This document shows positions 32,554-40,077 of a stretch of 54,438 nucleotides of DNA, piece by piece. The stretch's first letter is position 1. Every line of letters starts with the position of its first letter. A model generated the notes under the pieces. The model saw nothing but the letters and a program-made list of their open reading frames with translations, was not told the DNA's origin and made no database searches. The stretch covers positions 1-54,438 of the forward strand of contig JAIFWO010000004.1 in assembly GCA_019661895.1 (NCBI GenBank), read 5' to 3'. This stretch comes from Candidatus Parcubacteria bacterium. Its GTDB lineage: Bacteria; Patescibacteriota; Minisyncoccia; Phycocordibacterales; Zambryskibacteraceae. Both the position numbers and the translations under genes were made by a program.

Positions 32554-32568
32554 CCTGCCTCAGGCAGG
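32554..32568 (+). repeat. Palindrome directly before an SD sequence
   Basis: CCTGCCT and AGGCAGG are perfectly inverted around one base and end immediately before AAGGAG (32569-32574), 5 bases from the ATG at 32580. It could affect ribosome access or be a REP-like element; a related GC-rich inverted sequence lies after rpsG. Confidence 0.55.
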
Positions 32569-32579
32569 AAGGAGATAAC

Positions 32580-33047
32580 ATGAAGCTAGTTGCGATGGTT
32601 CCAAAGATATATCGCTTTGTTGGTGATCATGGGGAACAACTTCACTCTCATGGCGACAAGGTGATTCCCTCGCCAGCAGATCCAAGGATCACCTGGAGTT
32701 GGTGCAATCTGTTAGAGCTCTTCGCGACAGTTCGGATGGCAGAACTCCAATACAATTTCCGCAACTCTTTTCATCTCATTCGGGCTTTCCACATGTACAA
32801 GGCTGACGGTGCTAATGGGAAGCGGAAGCATCTGGATGTGGCCGTTGTTACACCCTCGTCGTCAAAGTTTGTACGGGTAACGCAGAAAGAACTGGAAGAG
32901 CTTGCTTCGATAGATCCGATTACCATCTTTGTACCTACAGGTTGGGCTCAGATGGTTGCCACAGAACTTTCAAAAAGGGTTGATCCGGTTAGAAGGCGCC
33001 AATTAGGGGATATCCTGGTAAAAGCTCTCATTGGTACGACCAGGTAG
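32580..33047 (+). CDS. 155-residue protein of unknown function (cassette)
   Basis: A soluble basic protein without signal peptide or membrane segment (MKLVAMVPKIYRFVGDHGEQLHSHGD). His and aromatic residues are frequent in the first half, and a helical C-terminus follows (VATELSKRVDPVRRRQLGDILVK). I recognise no family. It has a consensus-like promoter, an AAGGAG SD 5 bases before the ATG, and a perfect palindromic terminator 7 bases after the stop. It belongs to the self-contained small genes of this window. Confidence 0.65.
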   Translation: MKLVAMVPKIYRFVGDHGEQLHSHGDKVIPSPADPRITWSWCNLLELFATVRMAELQYNFRNSFHLIRAFHMYKADGANGKRKHLDVAVVTPSSSKFVRVTQKELEELASIDPITIFVPTGWAQMVATELSKRVDPVRRRQLGDILVKALIGTTR

Positions 33048-33054
33048 TACTATG

Positions 33055-33084
33055 GGCCAGCACACTAGTGTGCTGGCCTTTTCT
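33055..33084 (+). terminator. Intrinsic terminator, perfect 24-bp palindrome
   Basis: GGCCAGCACACT and its exact reverse complement are adjacent (33055-33078) and followed by TTTTCTT. Confidence 0.85.
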
Positions 33085-33115
33085 TATGCCATAACTGGTA
33101 CTTAGGGAGGGAAGT

Positions 33116-33214
33116 ATGTACAATACGCGCATGCGTCCCATTAGAGATCACTCAGTTTGTTATATTACCAGGCGTGGTTTAACCACGGATGCGCTTGGCG
33201 CATCCTATCTCTAA
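33116..33214 (+). CDS. Possible 32-codon leader peptide
   Basis: A reading frame MYNTRMRPIRDHSVCY...GASYL starts 5 bases after AGGGAGG and ends 4 bases before the ATG of the winged-helix gene at 33219. It spans the two inverted repeats at 33173-33205. Spacing and SD fit a translationally coupled leader peptide. A promoter inside the frame (33158-33166) would bypass it, so two transcripts are possible. Confidence 0.4.
   Translation: MYNTRMRPIRDHSVCYITRRGLTTDALGASYL
33158..33166 (+). promoter_or_regulatory. Extended -10 box TGTTATATT
   Basis: TG, one base, TATATT. The first transcribed bases would be the inverted repeat beginning at 33173, 46 bases before the ATG at 33219. Confidence 0.45.
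33173..33205 (+). promoter_or_regulatory. Two adjacent inverted repeats before the regulator gene
   Basis: CGTGGTT and AACCACG (33173-33187) are followed by GGATGCGC TTG GCGCATCC (33187-33205), both perfect. GGATGCGC recurs a third time at the start codon (33217-33224). No T-run follows. They may be operator sites or mRNA hairpins for autoregulation. Confidence 0.55.
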
Positions 33215-33218
33215 CGGG

Positions 33219-33779
33219 ATGCGCAAGTCTATTTCTCATATTTTCGGGAGTGAGGCCAAGGTTAAGATCATGCGCCTCTTCGTCTTCAACCGCGAGGCTA
33301 CCTATACTGCCGCGAGCGTGGCCGACAGGGTGCAGGAGAAGCTCTCGACCGTGCGCCGCGAACTCTTAAACCTCTCCAAGGCCGGTCTTATTAAGAAGCG
33401 CACTCGAGGCTATACCTTACACAAGACCTATCCCTACCTCCCGGCTATCGAGCACTTCCTTATCGACGCCTCACCCGTCTCGGAGAAGGAGATTGTCAAA
33501 AAGATCTCTAAAACGGGCACCATCCGACTCATCCTGACCTCGGGCGTCTTCAAGCACGACCCAGAGGCCCGGGTCGACCTCCTTGTGGTAGGGGACCACT
33601 TGCGTCAAGGCAAGCTCCTCACCGCCATTTCCTCGCTTGAGGCCGAGCTAGGCCGGGAACTGCGCTACGCCGCCTTCGAAACGGCCGATTTCCAGTACCG
33701 CTTAGGCATCTACGATAAGCTGGTACGAGACATCCTTGACTATCCACACCAGAAGCTCATCAATAAAGTCGGACTCTAA
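33219..33779 (+). CDS. Winged-helix regulator with nucleotidyltransferase-like domain
   Basis: A 186-residue protein. The N-terminal half is an ArsR/MarR-like winged helix (IFGSEAKVKIMRLFVFNREATYT, RVQEKLSTVRRELLNLSKAGLIKKR). The second half (about 105-186) has the pattern of an MNT-type nucleotidyltransferase relic (RLILTSGVFKHDPEARVDLLVVGD, then the helix LLTAISSLEAELGRELRY). Such fusions are known as putative transcriptional regulators in Patescibacteria. The start at 33219 gives the normal MRKSISHIFGSEAK. Inverted repeats and a possible leader peptide lie just upstream. Confidence 0.7.
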   Translation: MRKSISHIFGSEAKVKIMRLFVFNREATYTAASVADRVQEKLSTVRRELLNLSKAGLIKKRTRGYTLHKTYPYLPAIEHFLIDASPVSEKEIVKKISKTGTIRLILTSGVFKHDPEARVDLLVVGDHLRQGKLLTAISSLEAELGRELRYAAFETADFQYRLGIYDKLVRDILDYPHQKLINKVGL

Positions 33780-33787
33780 AACGAGTG

Positions 33788-33839
33788 TATAATACTTGCA
33801 TACCCTATTTAGCGGTATTTAGTAATAAACTGTACAGTT
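33788..33839 (+). promoter_or_regulatory. Promoter with palindromic site before the TM-helix protein
   Basis: TATAAT lies at 33788-33793. The perfect 12-bp palindrome AACTGTACAGTT (33828-33839) lies 5 bases before the ATG at 33845 and could be an operator. Confidence 0.5.
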
Positions 33840-33844
33840 AAGAT

Positions 33845-34534
33845 ATGTATCTCAACACATGGGGACAGGTATTGACGCTCTCCTTCCAGAATCTATGGTT
33901 AGGTGTCGTTAATTTCGTTCCGAACCTTGTCATCGCGCTCATCATCGTGGTCCTTGGATGGCTCATTGGTGCGCTCTTCGGCCGGGCAATATGGCAGGTG
34001 TTCCGCTCTTTGAAGGTTGATGAGGCTCTCCGCCGCGCGGGCTTCGAAGGATTCCTTCGCCGCGGAGGTATTAACCTCGACTCGGGCGCGTTTATCGGCG
34101 GTTTGGTCAAGTGGTTCATCATCGTCGTCTTCCTCGTGGCAGCCTTCGATGTCTTGGGCCTTACGGAGGTCAACCTCTTCCTCCAGCAGGTAGTGATCGC
34201 GTACCTCCCTCGCGTCATCGTTGCCGCTTTGGTCCTCTTGGTAGCAGGTGTGATCGGCGACATCGTCGAGCGTATCGTCGTTACCACTGGCAAGGCTGCT
34301 CAAGTGCGCTCTTCGCACTTCGCAGGCTCTATCGCTAAGTGGGCTGTTTGGATCTTCGCAATCCTCGTGGCCTTGAGCCAGCTTGGTATTGCGGCTGCAT
34401 TCTCTCAGACTCTCTTCACCGGTATCGTCATCGCCGTCTCTTTGGCCCTCGGTCTCTCCTTCGGCCTTGGTGGTCAGGAGGCAGCCAGTCGCTTCCTAGA
34501 GAAGCTTCGCGGTGAGATGTCCGATCGGCATTAA
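33845..34534 (+). CDS. Membrane protein with MscS-like conserved TM helices
   Basis: A 229-residue protein with four or five hydrophobic segments (about 18-42, 85-110, 113-140, 160-180, 185-205). Its repeats resemble the conserved TM-helix family seen next to mechanosensitive channels: FVPNLVIALIIVVLGWLIGALFG and YLPRVIVAALVLLVAGVIGDIVE. The C-terminal LALGLSFGLGGQEAASRFLEKL resembles the TM3 region of MscS, but the cytoplasmic beta domain is absent. A role in osmotic response is possible. It is monocistronic with a palindromic terminator. Confidence 0.8.
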   Translation: MYLNTWGQVLTLSFQNLWLGVVNFVPNLVIALIIVVLGWLIGALFGRAIWQVFRSLKVDEALRRAGFEGFLRRGGINLDSGAFIGGLVKWFIIVVFLVAAFDVLGLTEVNLFLQQVVIAYLPRVIVAALVLLVAGVIGDIVERIVVTTGKAAQVRSSHFAGSIAKWAVWIFAILVALSQLGIAAAFSQTLFTGIVIAVSLALGLSFGLGGQEAASRFLEKLRGEMSDRH

Positions 34535-34584
34535 TTCTCGGTATTAAGCTAGATAATACCTGAGGACTGTCTTTAAAGCAGACA

Positions 34585-34616
34585 GCATAAAAAGGCCTAA
34601 CAAGGCCTTTTTATGC
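34585..34616 (+). terminator. Intrinsic terminator
   Basis: GCATAAAAAGGCCT and AGGCCTTTTTATGC pair perfectly over 14 bases with an AACA loop. An additional stem, CTGTCT/AGACAG, lies just before. Confidence 0.85.
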
Positions 34617-34641
34617 ACCCTAACCAGACCGTAAAATCTCC

Positions 34642-34670
34642 TTGACTTTCATAGCTGATTGTGATATGAT
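34642..34670 (+). promoter_or_regulatory. Promoter of the frameshifted cassette
   Basis: TTGACT and TATGAT are separated by 17 bases. Confidence 0.7.
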
Positions 34671-34717
34671 GCTAGCAGTAGAAGTCAGTTCATTCCACCA
34701 CCCCATAGGAGGTTGTC

Positions 34718-35259
34718 ATGTCGACAACGCAGAAGCCTGAGACAGTAAAAGAGAACCTCGTGTCGTTCGAGTACGTGCAGACCGGCCTCGTGAAGTTCAC
34801 AGTCAATTCGCGCGAAGAAGTTCTTCCCGGTATCCCATACCGAGAGAGGCCGTCACATTCCCCCTGGCCGAGAAAATCGAGCGGCTCCGGCTCCTGCGCG
34901 GATCGGTCCGACCGGGTCATCTCGATACCGGCGTACAAGCGCTCACGGCAGAAGATGACGTTGGTTGCCCAACTCTGGCTGAAGGCCTGATGCGGGCCGG
35001 ATACGGCTTTCGCGACGTGCATTTCACGAGAGCCGGCAAATACTACGTCATCGTCTTCGGCTTTGACTACTCGAAGCCGAGCGGCGAGGATCTCGCGGAT
35101 CTCCAGAAGAAGTTCGCTCACTACGCGTGCAACAGCTGGACCGCGTTCGTCTGGGACAACCCCAATTTGACGACCACGGTCAACTTCATCAAGCGCGTAC
35201 GTGCCAGAGCGACGAAGAAGATCGTCGCGAGCGGAAAATATCTCGGTATCATTCGCTAG
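34718..35259 (+). pseudogene. Frameshifted gene of unknown function (cassette)
   Basis: The start at 34718 (AGG 6 bases upstream, MSTTQKPETVKENLVSFEY) reads in one frame. From about 34836 the natural-looking sequence continues in the -1 frame: PREAVTFPLAEKIERLRL, then the full frame from GLMRAGYGFRDVHFTRAGKYY to 35259. Read together they give one protein of about 180 residues; the original frame past the shift is Pro/Ser/Arg-rich and unlike a protein. The shift lies between about 34836 and 34866, where CCCCC occurs. It may be a mutation, a sequencing error or a slippage site. Promoter, SD and terminator are intact. No family recognised. Confidence 0.6.
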
Positions 35260-35281
35260 CAACATCCACTTGGGGTGGAGA

Positions 35282-35308
35282 ACCGAGATCACATCGATCT
35301 CGGTTTTT
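35282..35308 (+). terminator. Intrinsic terminator
   Basis: ACCGAGATC and GATCTCGGT form a 9-bp stem with a 5-base loop followed by TTTT. It abuts the 3' end of convergent truD. Confidence 0.85.
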
Positions 35309-36717
35309 CATTTGTCAAAACTCTTTGGAATATTGAATTGGGCGAAATGATCTAAGGTATCTTTTCCGTGTGGTGCGCCCAAGACGTTTTGTGTATCGAT
35401 AACTTCCTTCTGAATATCATTTGGTACTTTACCTCCAAGAAGATTCACAAAATGGGAAAGGAATGTAGTGGCGTATTCGCCTTTACCAAGGGAAAATTGA
35501 ATAGCAAGGCCTTCAGGAATTATTTCTGCCGCATAGATTTCTGGACGATCGATTGTCTCTATCTCCCGGTGCTTTAGCTGAATCGAGCGGAAACGGCGAA
35601 GGTTATCGAAGTTTGGAGGGAAGAGACCAATTCCTTCCAGGTCATCAATATATGGGAGCCAGTCATTTTTCTCTGGACTAAGCAAAAGTGGAAGGGTGCG
35701 TGGCGGTTTCACTCCTGCCATAATGTAAGCACTTAGCTTCCTGTTGTATACCAAAGAGGCGAGGGCGCTGACCCAGAGCATAACTTGTTCTTCTATTCTT
35801 ACTAAAGCCCCGACAAAGTCTGTTGGATGCTCAATCAGATGTTCGACCACCTTAATCTCGCTTGGGAAGACGAGAGGGAATTCCTTGAGCGCTTCCAAGA
35901 CCCTCGCCCAATTTGGGATTAGTTTCGCTATTTCTTTGCGCATCTCAAGGAAGTAAGGAAGCTCGCGAAGTCCAGGATCAGAGATGAGCCCGACGATAGC
36001 CTTTTGGTACTCTCCACGCAGGATAGACATCCCCCAGCGGTAGTTATTTAAGCGTGGTGTGCCAAAGCGTTGGAGGTAGAAGAAGTTATAAAATCCGGCC
36101 TTTTTCACACTAGCAAGAGCACTAAGCGCTGCCTCCATGAGTTTTGTGTCCTGCACATCTTCTCCAATGCGAATAAGGATGCTGAAGCGGTTGGCTTTCA
36201 AGCCGCCCTTTTGCACCACTCCTTTTCCTGTCCGGATATCTTTCAAAAAGAAGTGCGGGGAAGCCAGTTGCTCTACTTGAGCCTTACTTATGCTACGGAA
36301 AGAAATTTCTTGAGAAGTGATCGCTTCTTTATCCTTGATACCGGCGTATTGGATCTTGTCTTTGGTGGTTCCAAGAAGCTTGGCTAACTCCTCAACAGCC
36401 TCAATGGTCGAGAGTCCGCATTTGACCAAGGTGGCATAAACAGTTTCTCCCTGTGCGTCTCCAGTAAAAGTAGATTCTTTGCCAATGGTTGTTTGGCGGC
36501 CGTCTTGCGTAACTTCCTCAACTATGAAGTCGCTCGGTAAGAGCTTTAAAAATCCCTGAGGAAATTTCTCTTTGTCAGGAATATGAATGCCTAATATCTC
36601 AAGAGTCTCTGCATTATCCACCCAAGTAACCTCGGGAAAAAGTTCCGGCGACTTCGCCTTTTCTTCGGCTAAGCGGGCCCGTTCTATGGCCATAAGTCTC
36701 ATTCTTTCGGATTCCAT
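35308..36717 (-). CDS. truD: tRNA pseudouridine(13) synthase TruD
   Basis: A 469-residue member of the TruD family, longer than the E. coli enzyme (349). The catalytic motif is YAGIKDKEAIT (Asp in GIKDK, near residue 127), and NFFYLQRFGT and SLGKGEYATTFL are family motifs. The insert between the two halves (about residues 235-345) resembles the TRUD domain. TruD converts U13 of tRNA to pseudouridine. Residues 1-40 form an extra charged N-terminus. The ATG lies 6 bases after an extended -10 box with no SD sequence. It stands in the block that splits the S10 operon. Confidence 0.92.
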   Translation of the reverse strand: MESERMRLMAIERARLAEEKAKSPELFPEVTWVDNAETLEILGIHIPDKEKFPQGFLKLLPSDFIVEEVTQDGRQTTIGKESTFTGDAQGETVYATLVKCGLSTIEAVEELAKLLGTTKDKIQYAGIKDKEAITSQEISFRSISKAQVEQLASPHFFLKDIRTGKGVVQKGGLKANRFSILIRIGEDVQDTKLMEAALSALASVKKAGFYNFFYLQRFGTPRLNNYRWGMSILRGEYQKAIVGLISDPGLRELPYFLEMRKEIAKLIPNWARVLEALKEFPLVFPSEIKVVEHLIEHPTDFVGALVRIEEQVMLWVSALASLVYNRKLSAYIMAGVKPPRTLPLLLSPEKNDWLPYIDDLEGIGLFPPNFDNLRRFRSIQLKHREIETIDRPEIYAAEIIPEGLAIQFSLGKGEYATTFLSHFVNLLGGKVPNDIQKEVIDTQNVLGAPHGKDTLDHFAQFNIPKSFDK

Positions 36718-36723
36718 GGGCTC

Positions 36724-36732
36724 ATCATAACA
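36724..36732 (-). promoter_or_regulatory. Extended -10 promoter of truD
   Basis: TGTTATGAT on the minus strand ends 6 bases before the ATG at 36717, fitting a leaderless transcript. Confidence 0.65.
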
Positions 36733-36751
36733 CGCTCATTTTGCCAAAATA

Positions 36752-36760
36752 TGCTATAAC
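36752..36760 (+). promoter_or_regulatory. Extended -10 promoter of the 170-aa cassette
   Basis: TGCTATAAC precedes the GGAGGAG SD sequence of the gene at 36787; no good -35 box is seen. Confidence 0.55.
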
Positions 36761-36786
36761 CCTAGAAGACAGAACATGGAGGAGAT

Positions 36787-37299
36787 GTGGAAGAGCTTGG
36801 GAGTCTAGACGGAGTAAGGATCGTGGCGCTGTACTTGCGCTTGCCCGAAATGATGCGGGCCAAACTTCCAAATTGGATCATCCAAGGAGAGAAGCATGTA
36901 AGCGACGGTCGGCCGAAGGGCCAAGAACTCTTCAAAGAAGTCGGACAGGTCAGCCTCGAAGGCCTGGCCCAAAGTCTTGGTGATGCCAGCTTCTACCCAC
37001 TGGAGCGTGATAGGGTTGAGCTCAACCCATTCTTTGGCCACACTTTCCGCTTGAAGCTCGACTTTAGAATTATCCGTTCCAAAGAAAGGCGACTGCGGGC
37101 GCATGAGTTGAGGAGTTTGTTGCCTTGCCTAGAGGAGCCTCTCTGGACACTCAGTGCTTGGAGAAGTGAGATCGAGGACGAGGTAGGTGAGCGTCTCGAT
37201 GTCTTGGCCAAGAAGCCAGCCCACCCTCACTCGCCGGAAGGGTACTTGAGGGTCGTCGGGAAGGTGCTGCGTCTGACCAAAGACCCTGGGCCCGCTTAA
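36787..37299 (+). CDS. 170-residue protein of unknown function (cassette)
   Basis: A soluble, charged protein that starts with GTG 4 bases after GGAGG. Helical Leu-rich segments (LRLPEMMRAKLPNWII, RRLRAHELRSLLPCLEEPLW) alternate with polar stretches; no membrane segment, signal peptide or known motif is visible. The stop codon lies in the loop of the terminator. It separates truD from rpsS and belongs to the self-contained small genes of this window. Confidence 0.65.
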   Translation: MEELGSLDGVRIVALYLRLPEMMRAKLPNWIIQGEKHVSDGRPKGQELFKEVGQVSLEGLAQSLGDASFYPLERDRVELNPFFGHTFRLKLDFRIIRSKERRLRAHELRSLLPCLEEPLWTLSAWRSEIEDEVGERLDVLAKKPAHPHSPEGYLRVVGKVLRLTKDPGPA

Positions 37300-37314
37300 C
37301 GGGCCCTTTTATTT
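37288..37314 (+). terminator. Intrinsic terminator around the stop codon
   Basis: GGGCCC and GGGCCC (itself palindromic) pair over 6 bases. The loop GCTTAAC contains the TAA stop, and TTTTATTT follows. Confidence 0.85.
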
Positions 37315-37339
37315 GACATTCTACCTTGATTTCTATACT
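37313..37339 (+). promoter_or_regulatory. Promoter of the rpsS operon
   Basis: TTGACA at 37313-37318 and TATACT at 37334-37339 are separated by 15 bases, or TACTAT by 17. The promoter lies directly behind the preceding terminator and restarts the S10 operon. Confidence 0.65.
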
Positions 37340-37376
37340 ATATTCGGCACAAGCGCCTGCCGCTTATTTTTTAACT

Positions 37377-37718
37377 ATGACACGAAGCGCACTCAAAGGA
37401 CCATACGTCGACCCTCGCGTGATGAAGAAGATAGAAGGGAAGAAGCCCGGCACTACCGGGGTCATTAAGACGTGGTCGCGCGCCTGCCAGATCGCTCCTG
37501 AGATGATCGGCTTCACCTTCGGCGTCCACAATGGCAAGGATCATGTCGAGGTCTTCGTGACCGAGGATATGATCGGCCACCGACTCGGCGAGTTCTCCTT
37601 GACTCGTAAGTTCACCAAGCACGGCGGTAAGATGCAGAAGGATTTGGAGGTAAAGAAGAAGGAGGCCGAGGTCGCCGCCGCCAAGTCTGCTAAGTCTGCC
37701 ACCGAAACTAAGAAATAA
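37377..37718 (+). CDS. rpsS: Ribosomal protein uS19
   Basis: A 113-residue protein against about 92 usually, with a Lys/Ala/Glu-rich C-terminal tail ([22 protein letters not shown]). The core [13 protein letters not shown] and [16 protein letters not shown] is standard. The ATG at 37377 is set by the normal N-terminus; upstream in-frame sequence lies in the promoter. First gene of the second half of S10, joined to rplV with one base between. Confidence 0.95.
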   Translation: MTRSALKGPYVDPRVMKKIEGKKPGTTGVIKTWSRACQIAPEMIGFTFGVHNGKDHVEVFVTEDMIGHRLGEFSLTRKFTKHGGKMQKDLEVKKKEAEVAAAKSAKSATETKK

Positions 37719-37719
37719 T

Positions 37720-38070
37720 ATGACCGAAGTACGCGCCCAACTTTCCAACTACAGACAATCTCCTCGCAAGGTGCGCGTGGTCGCCGATCTGGTCCGGGGG
37801 AAGAAGGTGGAGGATGCTATGATCACCCTCTCCTTTACTACCAAGCGCGCTGCCAAGCCCTTGGAGAAGCTCTTGGCCTCGGCTCTGGCCAATGCCAAGA
37901 ACCTCTCTATCCCGGTCGAGGGCCTCAGGGTCAAAGAGATCTCGGTTGACGGAGGGTCAACTCTCAAGCGCCGACGCCCGCGCTCTCACGGCATGGCTAA
38001 TCCTATAAAGAAGCGCACCAGCCACGTCAATATCGTCCTCTCCGACGCTGCTTCGAAGAAAAAGAAATAA
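37720..38070 (+). CDS. rplV: Ribosomal protein uL22
   Basis: A 116-residue tunnel protein of normal length with the family motifs YRQSPRKVRVVADLVRGK and RRRPRSHGMANPIKKRTSHVNIVL, where the tunnel-lining hairpin lies. It lies one base after rpsS and one base before rpsC, without SD sequences. Confidence 0.96.
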   Translation: MTEVRAQLSNYRQSPRKVRVVADLVRGKKVEDAMITLSFTTKRAAKPLEKLLASALANAKNLSIPVEGLRVKEISVDGGSTLKRRRPRSHGMANPIKKRTSHVNIVLSDAASKKKK

Positions 38071-38071
38071 T

Positions 38072-38749
38072 ATGACACATACCGTCCATCCATATGCACA
38101 CCGCCTTGGCATCCTCCGTGACTGGAAGTCGCGCTGGTTCTCTCCCAAGGGCAAGTACTCGGAATTCTTGCGAGCCGATGTCTTGGTGCGAGAGTTTCTT
38201 GAGAAGCGCTTGAAGGGCTTCTATGTCGCTGATGTCGAGATAGAGAGGAGCCAGAAGGCCTTCCACATCATCGTCTCCACTTCTCGTCCGGGCATGATCA
38301 TCGGCCGCGCGGGAGACGGCTCACAGAAGCTTCGTGACGATCTGAAGAAGCTCCTGGCCAAGCCCAAGCTCTTGCCGGCTAACGTCGAGGTCAAGCTCGA
38401 TATCAAGGAGGTCAAGAGTCCGGAATCGAACGCCGCCATCGTAGCCCAGATGGTCGTCGAAGGTCTTGAGAAGCGCTTGCCCTTCCGCCGCGTGGTGAAG
38501 TCGACTTTGGAGAAGGTCATGGCCAACCGCGACGTCTTAGGAGTCAGAGTCTTCTTGGCCGGACGCCTAGGCGGAGCCACCATGAGCCGTACCGAGGACA
38601 GGAAGCTTGGACGCATTCCTCTCCAGACCTTCCGCGCCGACGTCGACTACATCTCGACCAAGGCCATCATGCCGTACGGCACTATTGGGGTGAAGGTCTG
38701 GATCTACCGCGGAGATGTATTTGAAAAAGAAATAGGTAATAAGAAATAG
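38072..38749 (+). CDS. rpsC: Ribosomal protein uS3
   Basis: A 225-residue protein at the mRNA entry site with a KH domain (GMIIGRAGDGSQKLRDDL) and the C-terminal motif GRLGGATMSRTEDRKLGRIPLQTFRADVDY. The N-terminus MTHTVHPYAHRLGILRDW is a diverged form of the usual GQKVNPIGFRLG. Length is normal. It continues the operon; rplP follows after 22 bases. Confidence 0.96.
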   Translation: MTHTVHPYAHRLGILRDWKSRWFSPKGKYSEFLRADVLVREFLEKRLKGFYVADVEIERSQKAFHIIVSTSRPGMIIGRAGDGSQKLRDDLKKLLAKPKLLPANVEVKLDIKEVKSPESNAAIVAQMVVEGLEKRLPFRRVVKSTLEKVMANRDVLGVRVFLAGRLGGATMSRTEDRKLGRIPLQTFRADVDYISTKAIMPYGTIGVKVWIYRGDVFEKEIGNKK

Positions 38750-38771
38750 AAAATATTATTTATTCACTATT

Positions 38772-39191
38772 ATGTTATTCCCTAAAAAAGTTAAATACCG
38801 CAAGTGGCAGACCATGAGGAAGAATCCTTTGAAGGTTGGCCCGGCTACCCGCGGCATCACCGTGGCCTTCGGCTCGTATGGCATTAAGGCTCTCTTTCCT
38901 GTCCGTATCCGCTCCAACCAGATCGAAGCGGCTCGTAAGGTACTCTCGCGCTCAATCGGTAAGACGGGGAGACTCTGGATTCGCGTTTTCCCCGATATGC
39001 CGTATACTTCCAAGCCCGCTGAAGTGAAGCTTGGTAAGGGCAAAGGTGACCTCCAGGGCTATGTGGCCGCAGTGAAGGCCGGGACGGTGCTCTTCGAGGT
39101 CGATGGAGTGACCGAGGTGGTTGCCCGAGAGGCCTTGAGGAAGGCTGGCACCAAGCTCCCGGTCAAGGTTAAGATCGTGGCACGTCAATAA
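38772..39191 (+). CDS. rplP: Ribosomal protein uL16
   Basis: A 139-residue protein near the A-site tRNA, with [40 protein letters not shown] and the C-terminal [18 protein letters not shown]. Length is normal. In most bacteria rpmC (uL29) follows; here only 4 bases separate it from rpsQ. Confidence 0.96.
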   Translation: MLFPKKVKYRKWQTMRKNPLKVGPATRGITVAFGSYGIKALFPVRIRSNQIEAARKVLSRSIGKTGRLWIRVFPDMPYTSKPAEVKLGKGKGDLQGYVAAVKAGTVLFEVDGVTEVVAREALRKAGTKLPVKVKIVARQ

Positions 39192-39195
39192 ATAT

Positions 39196-39438
39196 ATGAA
39201 CGCAAAGAAAGTTACAAAGACAAAGACTCTCACTGGCACCGTCGTCTCAGACAAGATGAAGGATACGGCGGTCGTGCTTGTCGAGCGTTACGAGAAGCAT
39301 CCAAAGTATGAGAAGTTCATCAAGCGCAGGAAGAAGTTCAAGGCTCACGACGTTGGCAATACTAAGAAAGTGGGGGAGAAGGTCACTATCAAGGAGACCA
39401 GACCCATCTCCAAGGATAAGCATTTTATAATCGCCTAG
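39196..39438 (+). CDS. rpsQ: Ribosomal protein uS17
   Basis: An 80-residue protein of normal length with [27 protein letters not shown] and the ending [18 protein letters not shown]. It follows rplP directly because rpmC is absent at this position. Confidence 0.95.
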   Translation: MNAKKVTKTKTLTGTVVSDKMKDTAVVLVERYEKHPKYEKFIKRRKKFKAHDVGNTKKVGEKVTIKETRPISKDKHFIIA

Positions 39439-39439
39439 T

Positions 39440-39811
39440 ATGATCCAACCACGAAGTATTGTCGAGATCGCAGATAACTCCGGAGCCAAGGTCGGACGCA
39501 TCTTCAAGGTGCTCGGCTCGTCGAAGAAGCGCTACGCCAATATCGGCGACATCGTGGTGCTCTCAGTGCAGAAGGCTGAGCCTCGCAAGGCCGTGAAGAA
39601 GAAGGACATCCTCTACGCCATTGTCGTCCGTAGCCGCGCCCCCTTCCGCCGAGCCGACGGCTCGTACGTGCGCTTCGACGAGAACGCGGTCGTCATCTTG
39701 GACAAGGCTAAGGCCGAGCCGCAGGCCGGACGCATCTTCGGACCTATCCCGCGCGAGATCGGGGAGAAGGGCTTCCAAACTATTATTTCCCGAGCGCCGG
39801 AAGTCGTTTAG
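39440..39811 (+). CDS. rplN: Ribosomal protein uL14
   Basis: A 123-residue protein of normal length (MIQPRSIVEIADNSGAKVGRIF, GSYVRFDENAVVILD, RIFGPIPREIGEKGFQTIISRAPEVV). It begins one base after rpsQ. Its TAG stop begins copy C of the 24-base intercistronic element. Confidence 0.96.
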   Translation: MIQPRSIVEIADNSGAKVGRIFKVLGSSKKRYANIGDIVVLSVQKAEPRKAVKKKDILYAIVVRSRAPFRRADGSYVRFDENAVVILDKAKAEPQAGRIFGPIPREIGEKGFQTIISRAPEVV

Positions 39812-39835
39812 TTCGACGGGCTCACTATAAATAAC
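39812..39835 (+). repeat. 24-base TAG-to-ATG intercistronic element, copy C
   Basis: The spacer between the rplN TAG and the rplX ATG begins TTCGACGGGCTCAC and ends TATAAATAAC. It differs from copy B at two positions only. Confidence 0.65.
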
Positions 39836-40066
39836 ATGCATATCAAGAAAGGAGACAACGTCATAGTGACCACAGGCTCGGGCAAGGGTAAGACCGGCAA
39901 GGTTCTTCGCGCTCTTCCTAAGGAGAACAAGATTCTCGTCGAAGGGGTCAATGTCAAGAAGGTTCACGAGCGGGCCAAGAAGACGGGCGAAAAGGGCAAG
40001 ATCATCGAGAAGAGCTACCCGATCCATGCGTCGAATGTTAAAAAGGCAGAAAGTAGTAAGAAGTAA
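39836..40066 (+). CDS. rplX: Ribosomal protein uL24, short form
   Basis: A 76-residue protein against about 100 usually. The KOW part (MHIKKGDNVIVTTGSGKGKTGKVL) and GVNVKKVHERAKK are intact and YPIHASNVKKA is present, but the C-terminal quarter is absent. uL24 starts 50S assembly. It lies between rplN and rplE with the 24-base element upstream. Confidence 0.93.
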   Translation: MHIKKGDNVIVTTGSGKGKTGKVLRALPKENKILVEGVNVKKVHERAKKTGEKGKIIEKSYPIHASNVKKAESSKK

Positions 40067-40077
40067 GTAGTAAGGCT

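Noticed and set aside
34836-34866. Programmed -1 frameshifting in the cassette gene
   Set aside because: No canonical slippery heptamer in frame and no clear downstream pseudoknot were seen; mutation or sequencing error is simpler.
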